DNA of 49,549 nt from Fundidesulfovibrio putealis DSM 16056. GTDB lineage: Bacteria > Desulfobacterota > Desulfovibrionia > Desulfovibrionales > Desulfovibrionaceae. The notes below the pieces were generated by a model. The model worked only from the letters and a program-made list of their open reading frames with translations. It was not told the DNA's origin and made no database searches. The translations under genes and the position numbers were made by a program. Shown piece after piece: positions 1 to 9,757 of the stretch. Positions within the stretch are counted from its first letter, which is position 1. The number at the start of each line of letters is the position of its first letter. The stretch spans positions 256,320-305,868 of the forward strand of contig NZ_KE386886.1 in NCBI RefSeq assembly GCF_000429325.1, read 5' to 3'.

Positions 1-218
1 GCCTCCTCCATGCCGAAACGCAGGCGCAGGTCGATGACGGGCACCGCCGCGCCGCGCACGTTCACCACGCCGCGCACGGCGGCGGGAGTCTGGGGGATGC
101 GGGTTATATCGGTCATGTCCAGTATTTCCCGGACGGTGGAGATGTCCAAAGCGAACATCTCCCTGCCCAGTGTGAAGGAAAGATAACGGTTGGAAACCGG
201 GTGCGCCGACTCGCTCAT
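1..218 (-). CDS. cheW: CheW-like chemotaxis coupling protein (N-terminal part, cut by window edge)
   Basis: CheW proteins link chemoreceptors to the kinase CheA in cytoplasmic arrays. About 72 N-terminal residues are visible, from an ATG whose reverse complement ends at 218. They are nearly identical to the complete CheW at 2442-2954, including the segments FALDI, VREILDMTDITRIPQTP and GVVNVRGAAVPVIDLRLRFG, so this is the second copy of a duplication. It lies 27 bp downstream of the chemoreceptor gene that ends at 246, with an AGGAG-like site in the gap, and is presumably co-transcribed with it. The C-terminal half lies outside the window. Confidence 0.9.
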   Translation of the reverse strand, partial: MSESAHPVSNRYLSFTLGREMFALDISTVREILDMTDITRIPQTPAAVRGVVNVRGAAVPVIDLRLRFGMEE

Positions 219-245
219 GATAAAGCTCCTGTTTGGCGGTGCGAC

Positions 246-2339
246 CTAGAACCGTTCGAAATCCCGGACGTCCGAGTCGTCCGCATCGCCCATGGCGAGC
301 ACCACGCCGCCTGCCGCTTTCTTGGGCGGCTGTGCCTGGGCCGGTATGCGGGCCTGCTGGGGCCTGGCGGTCCCTCTTTTGCGGCGAATGGAGTCCGGCT
401 TGTCCCCTTCAACCTGAAAGAAGCCGATCACGCTTTGGAGCTGTTCGGCCTGAGCTGCCAGTTCTTCTGCGGTGGAGGACAATTCCTCGGATGCGGAGGC
501 GTTCTGCTGCACCACCTGGTCCAGCTGCTGCAGGGCCTTGTTCACCTGGGCGGCCCCGGAGTTCTGTTCGGTGCTGGCGGCGCTGATCTCCTGCACCAGT
601 TCGGCGGTCTTCTGGATGTCCGGCACCAGCCGGTTGAGGAGCGCCCCGGTGCTCTCGGTGACGGCGGTGCTGCTCGACGACAGGGTGTTGATTTCTGCGG
701 CAGCCTGCTGGCTGCGCTCGGCGAGCTTTCGCACCTCGGCGGCGACCACTGCGAAGCCTTTTCCGTGCTCGCCCGCGCGAGCGGCCTCGATGGCCGCGTT
801 CAAGGCCAGAAGGTCGGTCTGGCGGGCGATTTCCTCGATGATGGAGATCTTCTGGGCGATCTCTTTCATTGCGGCCACGGTCTGGATCATGGCCGCTCCG
901 GATTCGCGGGCGTCCCCGGCGGCCTTGACCGCGATGCTTTCGGTCTGGCGGGCGTTGTCGGCGTTCTGGCTGATGCTCGAAGACATCTCCTCCATGGACG
1001 CGGAGGACTCCTCCAGAGCGGCGGCCTGCTCGGTGGTGGCCTGGGAGAGGCTCTGGGCCGACGCGGACAGTTCCTCGCTGCCGGCAGCCATGTTGCTGGC
1101 TCCGGACTGGACCTCCATCACCACGTTGGAGAGCCGCTCGACCATGTCCTTCATGGACAACAGCAGCATATCCTTGTCCGAGCGGGGGTGCACATCCAGG
1201 CGGAGGTCGCCCTCGGCCAGCCGCATGGCCAGGGTCGCTGCGGTCCGTTCTGCTTCCACCATGTTCTGCATGGCCTTGAGCAACGTGCCGATCTCGTCCG
1301 AGCTGTCGACCTGGACATCCTGGCTGACGTCTCCGGTAGCCACTGTGTTGGCGACGGTGATGGCCTTGCCTATTCCGGCCTTGAGAACTCTTATCATGTA
1401 GATGGCAAACACCACGCCCAGCATGATGCCCACCACCGACACGACAATACTGGTCATGTTGGCAGCCTGCGCGTCACCCGCCATTTTCTTCTTCTGGTCC
1501 TCGAGCGACAGTTCCGCCACGGAGCTGATCTTCTGGGCCAGCGCGGCCATGTCCTTTATCACCGTCCCCTGAGATTCCGCCGCTTTGAGGAAGCCGTCCA
1601 TCCTGGAACGGTAGATCTCGGCCTTGGCGGAAATATCCAGCGCCATAGCTTTTTCTTCCGTGGAGGCGAGCATTCCGCTCAGGTCCTTTGCGGCGGGAAT
1701 CACCTTGTCCAGAATGGACTTTGCGGCGTCCATGCGCGCCTTGTCCCCTTTCCAGAGGTAGTACAACACCTCGATGCGCGAACGCAGGAACTGCTGCAGG
1801 ATCTCGTCAACACGCCCGTTGAGTTCGGCATTTCGGACTATGCTGTCCATATCCTTGGCTGCGAGCGCTTTTGCCGAGGCATCCATCAGCCGCTTGTCGA
1901 GCGCTTCCGTGACCTGGAGCAACGCCGTGGCGGCATCGACCAGGGTTTTCAAGGTCTCGGCATGGACCTTGTCCGCTTCCTGGTACTTGCCCAGGCCGGT
2001 TTCATAAGAAGCCGACGCCGCAACCAGCGTGTCCATGTTCTCCTTGTTCTTGGGATCGACGAATTCCGCCTTGAGGCCCTGGGCCGTGGCACGCGATTCG
2101 GACAGATGGCTCTTGAGCGATTCCAGGCGTTTTTCGTCATGCTGGTCGATGAAGTACAGCATGTCCAATCGGGCCATGAGTGTCTTTTCGACAATATCAC
2201 CCATCTTGGAGGATTTCTCAGACCGGCTTGCGAGATTGCTCAGGCCGTTCCATCCCACCATCGCCACGCATACCGTGGAAAGGATGAGCAGAGTGAATCC
2301 AATGCCCAGCTTAACGGTCAGATTCATATTCTTGAACAT
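246..2339 (-). CDS. Methyl-accepting chemotaxis protein, HBM-like sensor, two HAMP units
   Basis: Transmembrane chemoreceptor of 697 residues. TM1 is at about 8-29, followed by an all-helical periplasmic region of about 260 residues whose length suits the helical bimodular (HBM) type, then TM2 at about 295-317. A canonical HAMP (about 318-365) and a divergent HAMP-like repeat (about 366-405, with EGDLRLDV) precede the signalling helix. The hairpin tip contains [20 protein letters not shown] near residue 500. The tail ends in DFERF, which fits the aromatic-x-x-aromatic pentapeptide used to dock CheR or CheB. The start at 2339 was chosen because GGGAG lies about 8 bases upstream; a longer reading to 2405 lacks a ribosome site. 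The ligand is unknown. Confidence 0.95.
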   Translation of the reverse strand: MFKNMNLTVKLGIGFTLLILSTVCVAMVGWNGLSNLASRSEKSSKMGDIVEKTLMARLDMLYFIDQHDEKRLESLKSHLSESRATAQGLKAEFVDPKNKENMDTLVAASASYETGLGKYQEADKVHAETLKTLVDAATALLQVTEALDKRLMDASAKALAAKDMDSIVRNAELNGRVDEILQQFLRSRIEVLYYLWKGDKARMDAAKSILDKVIPAAKDLSGMLASTEEKAMALDISAKAEIYRSRMDGFLKAAESQGTVIKDMAALAQKISSVAELSLEDQKKKMAGDAQAANMTSIVVSVVGIMLGVVFAIYMIRVLKAGIGKAITVANTVATGDVSQDVQVDSSDEIGTLLKAMQNMVEAERTAATLAMRLAEGDLRLDVHPRSDKDMLLLSMKDMVERLSNVVMEVQSGASNMAAGSEELSASAQSLSQATTEQAAALEESSASMEEMSSSISQNADNARQTESIAVKAAGDARESGAAMIQTVAAMKEIAQKISIIEEIARQTDLLALNAAIEAARAGEHGKGFAVVAAEVRKLAERSQQAAAEINTLSSSSTAVTESTGALLNRLVPDIQKTAELVQEISAASTEQNSGAAQVNKALQQLDQVVQQNASASEELSSTAEELAAQAEQLQSVIGFFQVEGDKPDSIRRKRGTARPQQARIPAQAQPPKKAAGGVVLAMGDADDSDVRDFERF

Positions 2340-2441
2340 TGTGCACTCCCTATTGATCCGCTCTCGAATCCATTTCGTCGATACAAATTGACGTGCCCAA
2401 GCCAATTAGTGAAACACGTATTCCTGTTTGACGACACATTC

Positions 2442-2954
2442 CTAGCCGACAGACTTCAGACCTTCCACGCTGGCGCTCACGTCGCCCAGCGACAGAACCT
2501 CGTCGGACCCCAAAACCTTGGCGATATCCAGCACCAGGATGAACCTGCCGTCCGCCTTGCCGATGCCGCGCAGGAAATCCGTATTCACGCAAGCGCCCAT
2601 GGCAGGTGGAGGCGCGATGGTCTCCGGCTCCATCTCCAGCACCTCCTTCACGGAATCGGCTATGGCCCCGAGCACGGTCACGCCGTCACCGTTGGGGATT
2701 TCCACGATGACGATGCGCGTGTTCACCGTGCGCTCTGCCTCTTCCATGCCGAAACGCAGGCGCAGGTCGATGACGGGGACCGCCGCGCCGCGCACGTTCA
2801 CCACGCCGCGCACGGCGGGCGGCGTCTGGGGGATGCGGGTTATGTCGGTCATGTCCAGGATCTCCCGGACAGCCGCGATGTCCAGGGCGAACATGTCCTT
2901 GCCCAGGGTAAGGGTGAGAAAGCGGTTTGATACAGAATGCGCCGTGTCGCTCAT
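2442..2954 (-). CDS. cheW: CheW-like chemotaxis coupling protein
   Basis: Complete 170-residue CheW-domain protein, the usual length for the family. It should bridge the neighbouring receptors to CheA. The conserved CheW core GVVNVRGAAVPVIDLRLRFG is at about residues 49-68, and a second beta-barrel half contains GAIADSVKEVLEM and FLRGIGKADGRFILVLDI. It begins 26 bp after the stop of the upstream receptor (2981) and is followed by the second receptor (2339), so the order of transcription is receptor, CheW, receptor, CheW. The start has AGGAG just upstream. The first 72 residues are almost the same as in the partial CheW at the window edge, showing recent duplication. Confidence 0.95.
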   Translation of the reverse strand: MSDTAHSVSNRFLTLTLGKDMFALDIAAVREILDMTDITRIPQTPPAVRGVVNVRGAAVPVIDLRLRFGMEEAERTVNTRIVIVEIPNGDGVTVLGAIADSVKEVLEMEPETIAPPPAMGACVNTDFLRGIGKADGRFILVLDIAKVLGSDEVLSLGDVSASVEGLKSVG

Positions 2955-2980
2955 GATGTACTCCTGTTAGGCGGTGCGGC

Positions 2981-4978
2981 CTAGAACCGTTCGAAATCCC
3001 TGGCGTCGGTTTCATCCGCTTCGCCCATGGCAAGCACCACGCCGCTAGCCGCCTTCTTGGAAGGCTGCGCCGGAGCAGGCGACCTGGGCTGCCGGGGCCT
3101 CGCACCAGGCAGGGCGCGCCTGCCCGTTCCCTGTCCGCCGCCGTCCACCTGGAAGAAGGCGATCACGCTCTGGAGCTGTTCGGCCTGGGACGAGAGCTCC
3201 TCGGCGGTGGAGGACAGCTGCTCGGAGGCGGAGGCGTTCTGCTGCACCACCTGGTCAAGCTGCTGCAGGGCCTTGTTCACCTGGGCGGCCCCGGAGTTCT
3301 GCTCGGTGCTGGCGGCGCTTATCTCCTGGACCAGCTCGGCGGTCTTCTGGATGTCCGGCACCAGCCGGTTGAGGAGCGCCCCGGTGCTCTCGGTGACGGC
3401 CATGCTGCTCGACGACAGGGTGTTGATCTCGGCGGCGGCCTGCTGGCTGCGTTCGGCGAGCTTGCGCACCTCGGCGGCCACCACGGCGAACCCCTTTCCG
3501 TGCTCGCCCGCGCGGGCGGCCTCGATGGCCGCGTTCAGGGCCAGAAGGTCGGTCTGGCGGGCGATCTCCTCGATGATGGAGATCTTCTGGGCGATCTCCT
3601 TCATGGCGGACACGGTCTGGATCATGGCCACGCCGGATTCGCGGGCGTCCCCGGCGGCCTTGGAGGCGATGGCCTCGGTCTGACGGGCGTTGTCGGCGTT
3701 CTGGCTGATGCTCGAGGACATCTCCTCCATGGACGCGGAGGACTCCTCAAGGGCGGCGGCCTGCTCGGTGGTGGCCTGGGAGAGGCTCTGGGCCGAGGCG
3801 GAAAGCTCCTCGCTGCCCGAGGCCACGTTTCCGGCCCCGGCCTGCACTTCCACTATGACGCTGGAGAGCCTTTCCACCGTGAGGGCCAGGGCGCTCATGA
3901 GCACATCCTGGTCGGAGCGCGGCTTGACCGTCACCCGCAGGTCTCCTTCGGACAACTTCTGGGCAAGTTCCGTGATCTCGCGTTCGGCGTTCACCAAGGC
4001 CTGTATGGAGCGCATGAGGTCGTCATGCTCGGAACGCAGTTTCACATCCACGCGCAAATCTCCAAGCGAGATCCTGCGGGTGATGTTCTCGACGCCCTTT
4101 TCCGCTTCCACCAGCGCGGCGAAGGATTTGAGCATACTGTCTTCGGTAGACCTGGGCACGACCTCCACCTTCAGATCGCCGGAAGCGACCCTCTCCGCCA
4201 GCGTCGCGACGCCTTTCTCCGCTTCGGCGACGTTGCGCAGGGCGTTGGCCAGGATGCCGATCTCGTTTTTCAATTCGATGTCCAGCTTGGAGGTCAAATC
4301 CCCCACTGAAAGCTTATCGGCGAAGTCCACGCTTTTCTTGAGCGGAATCACGATGGAGCGGGGTATGAAGTAACCCAGCGCGAGGCCCGAGAGCACGGCC
4401 ACGCTCAGCAGGATGATGGAAAGGAGCAACGCCCTCTCGTAGGATGTCTGCCCGGCGGTGGCCTCCTGCGCGGCCCCCTTGTCGTTGAGGTCGATTCCCT
4501 TGACCAGCGTCTCCAGCGCCAGGGTGTAGGTGCTCCTCATCCCGGTGGTCTGGAGCTTGACCGCCTCCTCCATCTTGCCGCTGGCCGCAAGCTCGACGAT
4601 CTTCTTGTGCAGATCGAAGTATTCCTTGGACGCCTTCTTGAACACCTCGAAGTTATTGCGCTCTTCGTCACTGCTTATGAGCTTGTCATAGCGTTTGACG
4701 GCGGCGTCGAGCCGCTCCATGGCTTCCTTGATCCGCTTCTCCTGATCCGCCTTCACCTCAGGGGATTCTGCGATGAACTGGATCAGCTGGATGCGCCTGA
4801 TGTCGTTGAATGACCTGTTGATGGTCCCGAGTTCCCTGATGCTCGGCAGCCAGTTGGTGGAGAGTTGCTCGATGTTAAGATCCATGGATTTCATGGAGTT
4901 TATATTCAACAACCCCATGATGAGAATGATAGCCGTGCAGGAACCGAATGCCAGCGCCAGTTTCAATGCCAACTTCAT
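2981..4978 (-). CDS. Methyl-accepting chemotaxis protein, 4HB sensor with a chain of four HAMP-like units
   Basis: Chemoreceptor of 665 residues: TM1 about 7-28, a four-helix-bundle sensor of the 4HB_MCP type (about 29-182, with [10 protein letters not shown] and an RRIQL segment), TM2 about 183-205. A canonical HAMP (about 206-255) is followed by three more repeats, each with a GDL[RK]V core at about 267, 306 and 344, giving a poly-HAMP stalk. The signalling region is almost identical to that of the receptor at 246-2339, and the tail again ends in DFERF. The start at 4978 follows a G-rich run. An in-frame ATG at 4999 is the main alternative. It heads the receptor-cheW tandem block. Confidence 0.95.
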   Translation of the reverse strand: MKLALKLALAFGSCTAIILIMGLLNINSMKSMDLNIEQLSTNWLPSIRELGTINRSFNDIRRIQLIQFIAESPEVKADQEKRIKEAMERLDAAVKRYDKLISSDEERNNFEVFKKASKEYFDLHKKIVELAASGKMEEAVKLQTTGMRSTYTLALETLVKGIDLNDKGAAQEATAGQTSYERALLLSIILLSVAVLSGLALGYFIPRSIVIPLKKSVDFADKLSVGDLTSKLDIELKNEIGILANALRNVAEAEKGVATLAERVASGDLKVEVVPRSTEDSMLKSFAALVEAEKGVENITRRISLGDLRVDVKLRSEHDDLMRSIQALVNAEREITELAQKLSEGDLRVTVKPRSDQDVLMSALALTVERLSSVIVEVQAGAGNVASGSEELSASAQSLSQATTEQAAALEESSASMEEMSSSISQNADNARQTEAIASKAAGDARESGVAMIQTVSAMKEIAQKISIIEEIARQTDLLALNAAIEAARAGEHGKGFAVVAAEVRKLAERSQQAAAEINTLSSSSMAVTESTGALLNRLVPDIQKTAELVQEISAASTEQNSGAAQVNKALQQLDQVVQQNASASEQLSSTAEELSSQAEQLQSVIAFFQVDGGGQGTGRRALPGARPRQPRSPAPAQPSKKAASGVVLAMGEADETDARDFERF

Positions 4979-5519
4979 GATTGCCCCCCCCAGCTTCATG
5001 GTTGCGCCAGACGCCTGACAGAACGCCCGGACGTGCAGATCACCCCGAAACTTCTGAGTCACTTCGCCACGCCTTGGCGCGCAGCCATCAACCCCGATGT
5101 TTCATGCGAACCTGGGCAGACGCCATCTCCCAGGCGATACACCCGCAAACACCCTCCGGAACTACTCAAATCGAATTTTCGCACTTCCGATCAACGCTAC
5201 CGACCGTTCGTTGTCCAGCGTGGTGCCTTGCCTGGAGACGCGTGAGCGCTGAAAACTGAATGCCCATTCAGTCTTACACAAATCAAAACTACTTGTAACC
5301 CTACCAAATTGAGTTTTTTTGTCCATGCTCGCTCATTGGTTCCTGTCAACTTTCATTTTTCCAAACACGACAGGCCAAAGCCGCATGACGATACCATGCT
5401 AAAATAGTTGGATATACCCTATTGACAGTGCTCCCCGAGGGGAGCCCGGGGGCAAGCGGCAGGCATGTCGGAGGAGGGGAAAATAAATCTGGAGAAGCCG
5501 TAACGTCTCTGAGGTAGGA
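4979..5519. other. Intergenic region upstream of the chemoreceptor block
   Basis: About 540 bases with no convincing gene on either strand. Open frames here lack ribosome sites and family features. The part from about 5255 to 5425 is clearly AT-richer than its surroundings and probably holds the promoter for the leftward chemotaxis genes, but I cannot place -35 and -10 boxes with confidence. Confidence 0.5.
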
Positions 5520-5560
5520 TCAAAACAGGGCCGCGCAGGGCCATAACCCCGCGCGGCCCC
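5520..5560 (-). terminator. Rho-independent terminator of the arsenic operon
   Basis: Arms GGGCCGCGC (5528-5536) and GCGCGGCCC (5551-5559) form a nine-pair stem, extended inside by GGG/CCC around a short loop. Read on the minus strand it is followed by TGTTTTG. It begins 13 bases after the stop of acr3, so it most likely ends the operon. Confidence 0.8.
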
Positions 5561-5572
5561 TCACAAAGACGT

Positions 5573-6664
5573 CTACGGCTTGCAGGACACGTGGCACACG
5601 CCAAGGGGCGTCTCCACGGCGTGGGGGAAGTACCTGCGCTTTATCCACAGGGCCACGTTCACCAGGGCGATCAGCACCGGGACCTCCACCAGGGGGCCGA
5701 TCACGGCGGCGAAGGCCTGCCCGGAATCGATTCCGAACACGGCCACGGCCACGGCGATGGCCAGCTCGAAGTTGTTGGAGGCCGCCGTGAAGGACAAGGT
5801 GGCCGACTGTTCGTAGGTGGCCCCGGCCTTGAAGGAGAGCCAGAAGGATGCCAGGAACATCACCAGGAAGTAGATGCACAGGGGGACGGCGATCAGCACC
5901 ACGTCGAAGGGCAGGCGCACGATGTATTCGCCCTTGAGCGAAAACATCACCAGGATGGTGAACAGCAGCGCCGTGAGCGTGATGGGGCTTATGCGCGGGA
6001 TGAAGACCTCTTCGTACCACTCCCGGCCCTTCACCTTGAGCCCGATGAAGCGCGAGGCCATGCCCGCCAGGAAGGGGATGCCCAGGTAGATGAACACGCT
6101 CTCGGCGATCTGTCCCATGGAGATGTTCACCGCGATGCCTTTGAGACCGAGCGCGTCCGGCAAAACGGTGATGAACAGCCACGCGTACACCGAGAAAAAC
6201 AGCACCTGGAAGATGGAGTTGAAGGCAACGAGCCCTGCGCAGTATTCCCGGTCGCCCGAGGCCAGGTCGTTCCAGACGATGACCATGGCGATGCACCGGG
6301 CCAGCCCGATGAGGATGAGCCCCACCATGTATTCGTGATGGCCGGACAGGAACGAGATGGCCAGCAGGAACATGAGCACCGGCCCGATCACCCAGTTCTG
6401 CACGAGAGACAGCCCAAGCACCCTGGCGTTTCGGAACACCTGCCCGAGTTCCTCGTACTTCACCTTGGCCAGGGGCGGATACATCATGAGGACAAGGCCG
6501 ATGGCGATGGGGATGTTGGTGGTGCCCACCTGGAAGAACTCCACCACGCCGCGCACGCCGGGCATGGCCCAGCCGGTGAGCACGCCGATGAACATGGCCG
6601 CGAAGATCCACAGGGTCAGGTAGCGGTCCAGGAAGGAGAGTTTCTTTACGACGCTTTCGGACAT
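5573..6664 (-). CDS. acr3: Arsenite efflux permease, ACR3 family
   Basis: Polytopic inner-membrane protein of 363 residues with about ten hydrophobic segments. It expels arsenite, As(III), by secondary transport. The family signatures are strong: [20 protein letters not shown] at the N-terminus, [14 protein letters not shown], the [18 protein letters not shown] stretch carrying the conserved cysteine near residue 124, and [17 protein letters not shown] near the C-terminus. It is the last gene of an operon beginning with arsR and arsC, 81 bp after ccdA, and is followed by a terminator. Its identity is secure from sequence; it is ACR3 rather than the unrelated ArsB family. Confidence 0.96.
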   Translation of the reverse strand: MSESVVKKLSFLDRYLTLWIFAAMFIGVLTGWAMPGVRGVVEFFQVGTTNIPIAIGLVLMMYPPLAKVKYEELGQVFRNARVLGLSLVQNWVIGPVLMFLLAISFLSGHHEYMVGLILIGLARCIAMVIVWNDLASGDREYCAGLVAFNSIFQVLFFSVYAWLFITVLPDALGLKGIAVNISMGQIAESVFIYLGIPFLAGMASRFIGLKVKGREWYEEVFIPRISPITLTALLFTILVMFSLKGEYIVRLPFDVVLIAVPLCIYFLVMFLASFWLSFKAGATYEQSATLSFTAASNNFELAIAVAVAVFGIDSGQAFAAVIGPLVEVPVLIALVNVALWIKRRYFPHAVETPLGVCHVSCKP

Positions 6665-6745
6665 GGCAAGCCTCCAGGCCTGTTCGAGCCGTCTTTTACG
6701 TTTGGGTTGTGATCGGAATTAACGCACAGCCTCATCCAAGCCGGC

Positions 6746-7453
6746 TCATACGCCGAGAAATGGCCGGGCCATGAAGTAGACGCCAAGCATCGCGATCATG
6801 ACCCCCGCTCCCTTGCGGAACCACGCCCCTCCGTGCCGCATGGCCCCGTTCTCCAGCCAGCGCTGCACCAGCGCAGTGGAGCTCCCGGCGGCCACGATGG
6901 GCAGGCAGTGCCCCACGGCGAACAGGACGACAAGCGCCACCCCGGTCATGACCTTCTGCTGGATGGTGATGATGGCCAGTATGGGCGCGATGAAGCCAAA
7001 GGTGCACGAGCCGGACAGCACCCCGTAGGCCAGGCCCAGCACGAACGCTCCGGACAGCCCCTTGACCTTCAGACGGCCCATCAGGCCGCCCGACAGGGAG
7101 CATCTGGCCACGCCCAGCATGTCCAGGGCCACCCAGACCAGCACGGCCCCCACCAGGATGGTCCAATAGGGACCGACGTCCCCCAGCATGCGGCCCAGCA
7201 GCGAACAGAGCACGCCCACCGCCGCGATGGTCAGGAAAAGGCCGACCGTGAATGCCAGGGAGTACTTCGCCGCCTCGCGCCCCTGGATGAGCCTGCCCTG
7301 CCCGGCCACGTAGCCCACGATCAGCGGGATCGAGGCCAGATGGCAGGGGCTGAACAGCACGCTCACCATCCCCCAGAGGAAACACCCCACGGCGGCTATG
7401 GCGAAGCTGTCGGTCATCCAGGCGTTGATGGCCAGAAAGAGCTGGTCGAGCAT
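6746..7453 (-). CDS. ccdA: CcdA/DsbD-family transmembrane thiol-disulfide transporter
   Basis: 235-residue membrane protein with about six hydrophobic segments. CcdA-type proteins carry electrons from cytoplasmic thioredoxin across the membrane to periplasmic thiol proteins. Two conserved cysteine motifs are visible, FSPCHLASIPLI near residue 38 and SGSCTFGFIAPI near residue 150, matching the redox pair of the family. It follows a periplasmic thioredoxin-like gene by 12 bp, its likely electron acceptor. In this arsenic operon it may maintain reduced extracytoplasmic thiols; that role is inferred. The ribosome site (AAAGG) is weak. Confidence 0.9.
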   Translation of the reverse strand: MLDQLFLAINAWMTDSFAIAAVGCFLWGMVSVLFSPCHLASIPLIVGYVAGQGRLIQGREAAKYSLAFTVGLFLTIAAVGVLCSLLGRMLGDVGPYWTILVGAVLVWVALDMLGVARCSLSGGLMGRLKVKGLSGAFVLGLAYGVLSGSCTFGFIAPILAIITIQQKVMTGVALVVLFAVGHCLPIVAAGSSTALVQRWLENGAMRHGGAWFRKGAGVMIAMLGVYFMARPFLGV

Positions 7454-7465
7454 CGTGTTGCGCCT

Positions 7466-7828
7466 TTACTGGGCCAGCAGTTTGTCCAGGATTTCCGAGA
7501 TGGGCTTCTTGTCGAAGAATCCCTCGTGCCTGAACACCTCTTTCCCCTGCCTGTCGTAGAAAATCTGCGTAGGGATGGACTTCAGGCCGTACTTCTTGCT
7601 CTGGTCCGGGTTTTCCCACACGTCGATGAAGATGATTGCGGCTTTCCCGGCGTATTCCTTTTCCAGGGCGTCCATCACCGGCATCATCATCTTGCAGGGG
7701 ATGCAGGCCTTCGCGCCCAGGTCCACCATGGTCACCATGTCCTTTGCCGGGACGTCGGGGATGGGGGCGGCGTGGGCGGGCAGAGCCAGGAATACAAGGA
7801 TCGAGAGAGGCAGCAGGAATCGAAGCAC
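7466..7828 (-). CDS. Exported thioredoxin-like protein
   Basis: 120-residue thioredoxin-fold protein with a signal peptide (LRFLLPLSILVFLALPAHA) and the active-site motif CIPC in the context GAKACIPCKMMMP. The cis-proline loop SIPTQIF and the end of the fold with HEGFFDKKPISEIL are also visible. It is expected to act in the periplasm, with the adjacent CcdA as electron donor. The start is a GTG at 7828 because AAGGAG lies seven bases upstream; an ATG at 7861 would add a non-signal extension with no ribosome site. It sits inside the arsenic operon. Confidence 0.88.
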   Translation of the reverse strand: MLRFLLPLSILVFLALPAHAAPIPDVPAKDMVTMVDLGAKACIPCKMMMPVMDALEKEYAGKAAIIFIDVWENPDQSKKYGLKSIPTQIFYDRQGKEVFRHEGFFDKKPISEILDKLLAQ

Positions 7829-7880
7829 GGGATTCTCCTTCGTAATCGGGGTGCGGCGCATGCGGGCGCGAAAGATGGCT

Positions 7881-8117
7881 TCAGGCTTGGGTGATCCAAG
7901 CGGCGATTTCCGCCTTGGACGGGACCTTGCCCACGCACTTCACCACGCCGTCCACCGCCACCGCCGGGGTGCTGAACACGCCCATCATGGCGATCTGCTG
8001 AAAATCCGACACCTTGACCACCGTGGCTAGCGCTCCGGTTTCAGCCACCACCTCGCGCACCAGCTTCTCCGTCTCGTGGCACTTCGGGCACCCAGGCCCC
8101 AGAACCTTGATCTCCAT
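7881..8117 (-). CDS. Small redox-active thioredoxin-like protein (redox-active disulfide protein 2 type)
   Basis: 78-residue cytoplasmic protein of the thioredoxin_3 family. It begins MEIKVLGPGCPKCHETEKL, giving a CPKC active site at residues 10-13, and has the cis-proline segment FSTPAVAVDG. GGGAGG precedes the ATG. It lies directly after the ArsP-like permease gene (17 bp gap). Permease plus small thioredoxin is a frequent pairing, suggesting that the thioredoxin reduces or delivers thiols to the permease or to ArsC. The exact substrate cannot be seen from sequence. Confidence 0.9.
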   Translation of the reverse strand: MEIKVLGPGCPKCHETEKLVREVVAETGALATVVKVSDFQQIAMMGVFSTPAVAVDGVVKCVGKVPSKAEIAAWITQA

Positions 8118-8133
8118 GAAATCCTCCCGAACG

Positions 8134-9279
8134 CTACAGGACCAGGTTGAACAGATAGCCCACCAGCAATATCCCAAGCCCCACCACGCCCACGAAGGTG
8201 GCCAGCAGGCGCGGCTTGAGCACCTTGCGCAGGATGATCATCTCCGGCAGCGACAGCGCGATGACGCTCATCATGAAGGCCAGCACCGTGCCCAGGGCAG
8301 CGCCCTTTTCCAGCAGCGCGTGCACCACGGGGATGATCCCGGCTGCGTTGGAGTACATGGGGATGCCGATGCCCACGGCGGCGATCACCGACCACCAGGC
8401 GTCCCGGCCCATGATGGAGGCCATGAACCCCTCGGGCACATAGCCGTGGATGCCCGCGCCCAGGGCGATGCCAGCCAGCACCCAGGGCCAGGTTTTGCCG
8501 ACGATGTCCTTGACGGCGGCGAGGCCCGCGCGAATCCTGCCTGCCCAGGTCAACTCCTCTTCCGGCAGGTCCTGCCCCGCGTGGATGAGGCGCACCCACT
8601 CTTCCAGATGGGCCTCCATCTTCAGCCTGCCGATGACCCAGCCGCTCACCATGGCCACCAGAAGGCCCGTGCCCAGATACAGCGCCGCCACCTTCCAGCC
8701 CATCAGGCCGTAGAGCAGCACCAGGGCGACCTCGTTGACCATGGGCGCGCTGACCAGGAAGGAGAAGGTGACGCCAAGGGGCACCCCGGCGGTGACGAAG
8801 CCCACGAACAGCGGCACGGCCGAGCAGGAGCAGAACGGCGTGACGATGCCCAGCAGCGCGGCCAGGACGTTGCCCAGCGACTCCCTGCGCCCGGCCAGCA
8901 GTTGCCGGGCGCGCGCCGCCGTGAAGAAGGAGCGGATGATGCCCACGCCGAACACCACGAGCGTCAAAAGCAGCAGCACCTTGGGGCCGTCGTAAAGGAA
9001 GAAGGCCAGGGCGTCGGCGAACCTGCTGCCGTGCTCGAATCCAAGCAGGTCGTAGACCACGGACTGGGCCAGCGGCTCCAGGACAGCGTACAGGCCGATC
9101 CACAGGCCAAGCGCCGGAACGCCCCACAGGACGAAGCGCCTGAGCGCGGCCTTGTCCGCCTGGAGCGCTGCCACGCCGTCGTCTGCCGGGGGCTCTCCGG
9201 CGCAGGGTCCCCCCAGGGGACGCAGCACCGGCCCCTGCGCGTCCAGGCCGGACAATGGGCGTAATTCTTTCATGTTCAT
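8134..9279 (-). CDS. Predicted permease of the ArsP/DUF318 (PF03773) family
   Basis: 381-residue membrane protein with roughly eight to ten helices in two halves. Diagnostic features are the TPFCSCSAVPLFVGF segment with its paired cysteines, SFLVSAPMVNEVAL, and in the second half GIPMYSNAAGIIPVVHALLE. Members of this family include ArsP, an exporter of trivalent organoarsenicals, but others are uncharacterised, so the substrate here is inferred from context. Its ATG overlaps the arsC stop in an ATGA (9276-9279), implying coupled translation. The proline-rich cytoplasmic N-terminus is about 45 residues. Confidence 0.88.
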   Translation of the reverse strand: MNMKELRPLSGLDAQGPVLRPLGGPCAGEPPADDGVAALQADKAALRRFVLWGVPALGLWIGLYAVLEPLAQSVVYDLLGFEHGSRFADALAFFLYDGPKVLLLLTLVVFGVGIIRSFFTAARARQLLAGRRESLGNVLAALLGIVTPFCSCSAVPLFVGFVTAGVPLGVTFSFLVSAPMVNEVALVLLYGLMGWKVAALYLGTGLLVAMVSGWVIGRLKMEAHLEEWVRLIHAGQDLPEEELTWAGRIRAGLAAVKDIVGKTWPWVLAGIALGAGIHGYVPEGFMASIMGRDAWWSVIAAVGIGIPMYSNAAGIIPVVHALLEKGAALGTVLAFMMSVIALSLPEMIILRKVLKPRLLATFVGVVGLGILLVGYLFNLVL

Positions 9280-9734
9280 GCCAGCTTGCGTTTCGTCGTG
9301 TCGTCAGTCCACTCCGCCATCAGCTCGCGGACCTTGTCCCTGATGGCGTCGCGGATCTTGCGGACCTCTGCCAGCTTCTCTTCATGGGTCCCGGCCAGGG
9401 CTGCCGGGTCGGTGAAGGGGATGTGCAGCCGCCGGGTCACGCCGGGGAAGATCGGGCACTGCCCCTCGCGCGCGTCGTCGCACACCGTGACCACGTAGTC
9501 GAAGATGCGCCCGGACTTGTACAGGTCGAACACGCTCTTGGAGCGGTTGGCCGAAATGTCCAGCCCCTCTTCGGCCATGGCCTCTATCACCAGGGCGTTT
9601 ATCTCTCCGGGCTCGAACCCGGCGCTCTCGGCCAGGAAAGCCCCCTCGGCCAGGGAGTTCATGAAGGCTTCGGCCATCTGGCTGCGGGCCGAGTTATGGA
9701 CGCAGATGAACAGGACTCTTTTCGCGTGAACCAT
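9276..9734 (-). CDS. arsC: Arsenate reductase, low-molecular-weight phosphatase fold, thioredoxin-type
   Basis: 152-residue enzyme reducing arsenate to arsenite. The phosphatase P-loop CVHNSARS begins at Cys11, and the two relay cysteines fall at about 85 and 93 in VCDDAREGQCP, as in thioredoxin-linked ArsC enzymes. The product arsenite would be exported by the ACR3 pump of the same operon. The ATG at 9734 has GAGGTG upstream; a longer reading to 9920 overlaps arsR and is not supported. It lies 23 bp after arsR and overlaps the next gene by four bases. The thioredoxin genes downstream supply plausible reductants. Confidence 0.95.
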   Translation of the reverse strand: MVHAKRVLFICVHNSARSQMAEAFMNSLAEGAFLAESAGFEPGEINALVIEAMAEEGLDISANRSKSVFDLYKSGRIFDYVVTVCDDAREGQCPIFPGVTRRLHIPFTDPAALAGTHEEKLAEVRKIRDAIRDKVRELMAEWTDDTTKRKLA

Positions 9735-9757
9735 GGGACACCTCACTACTTGATCGG

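Noticed and set aside
201-2930. 909-codon open frame on the plus strand
   Set aside because: It runs antisense through the chemoreceptor and CheW genes; its His/Gly/Leu-rich composition is what high-GC third positions give in reverse.
5422-5427. TTGACA as a rightward promoter
   Set aside because: No -10 box follows at 16-18 bases and no rightward gene begins here.
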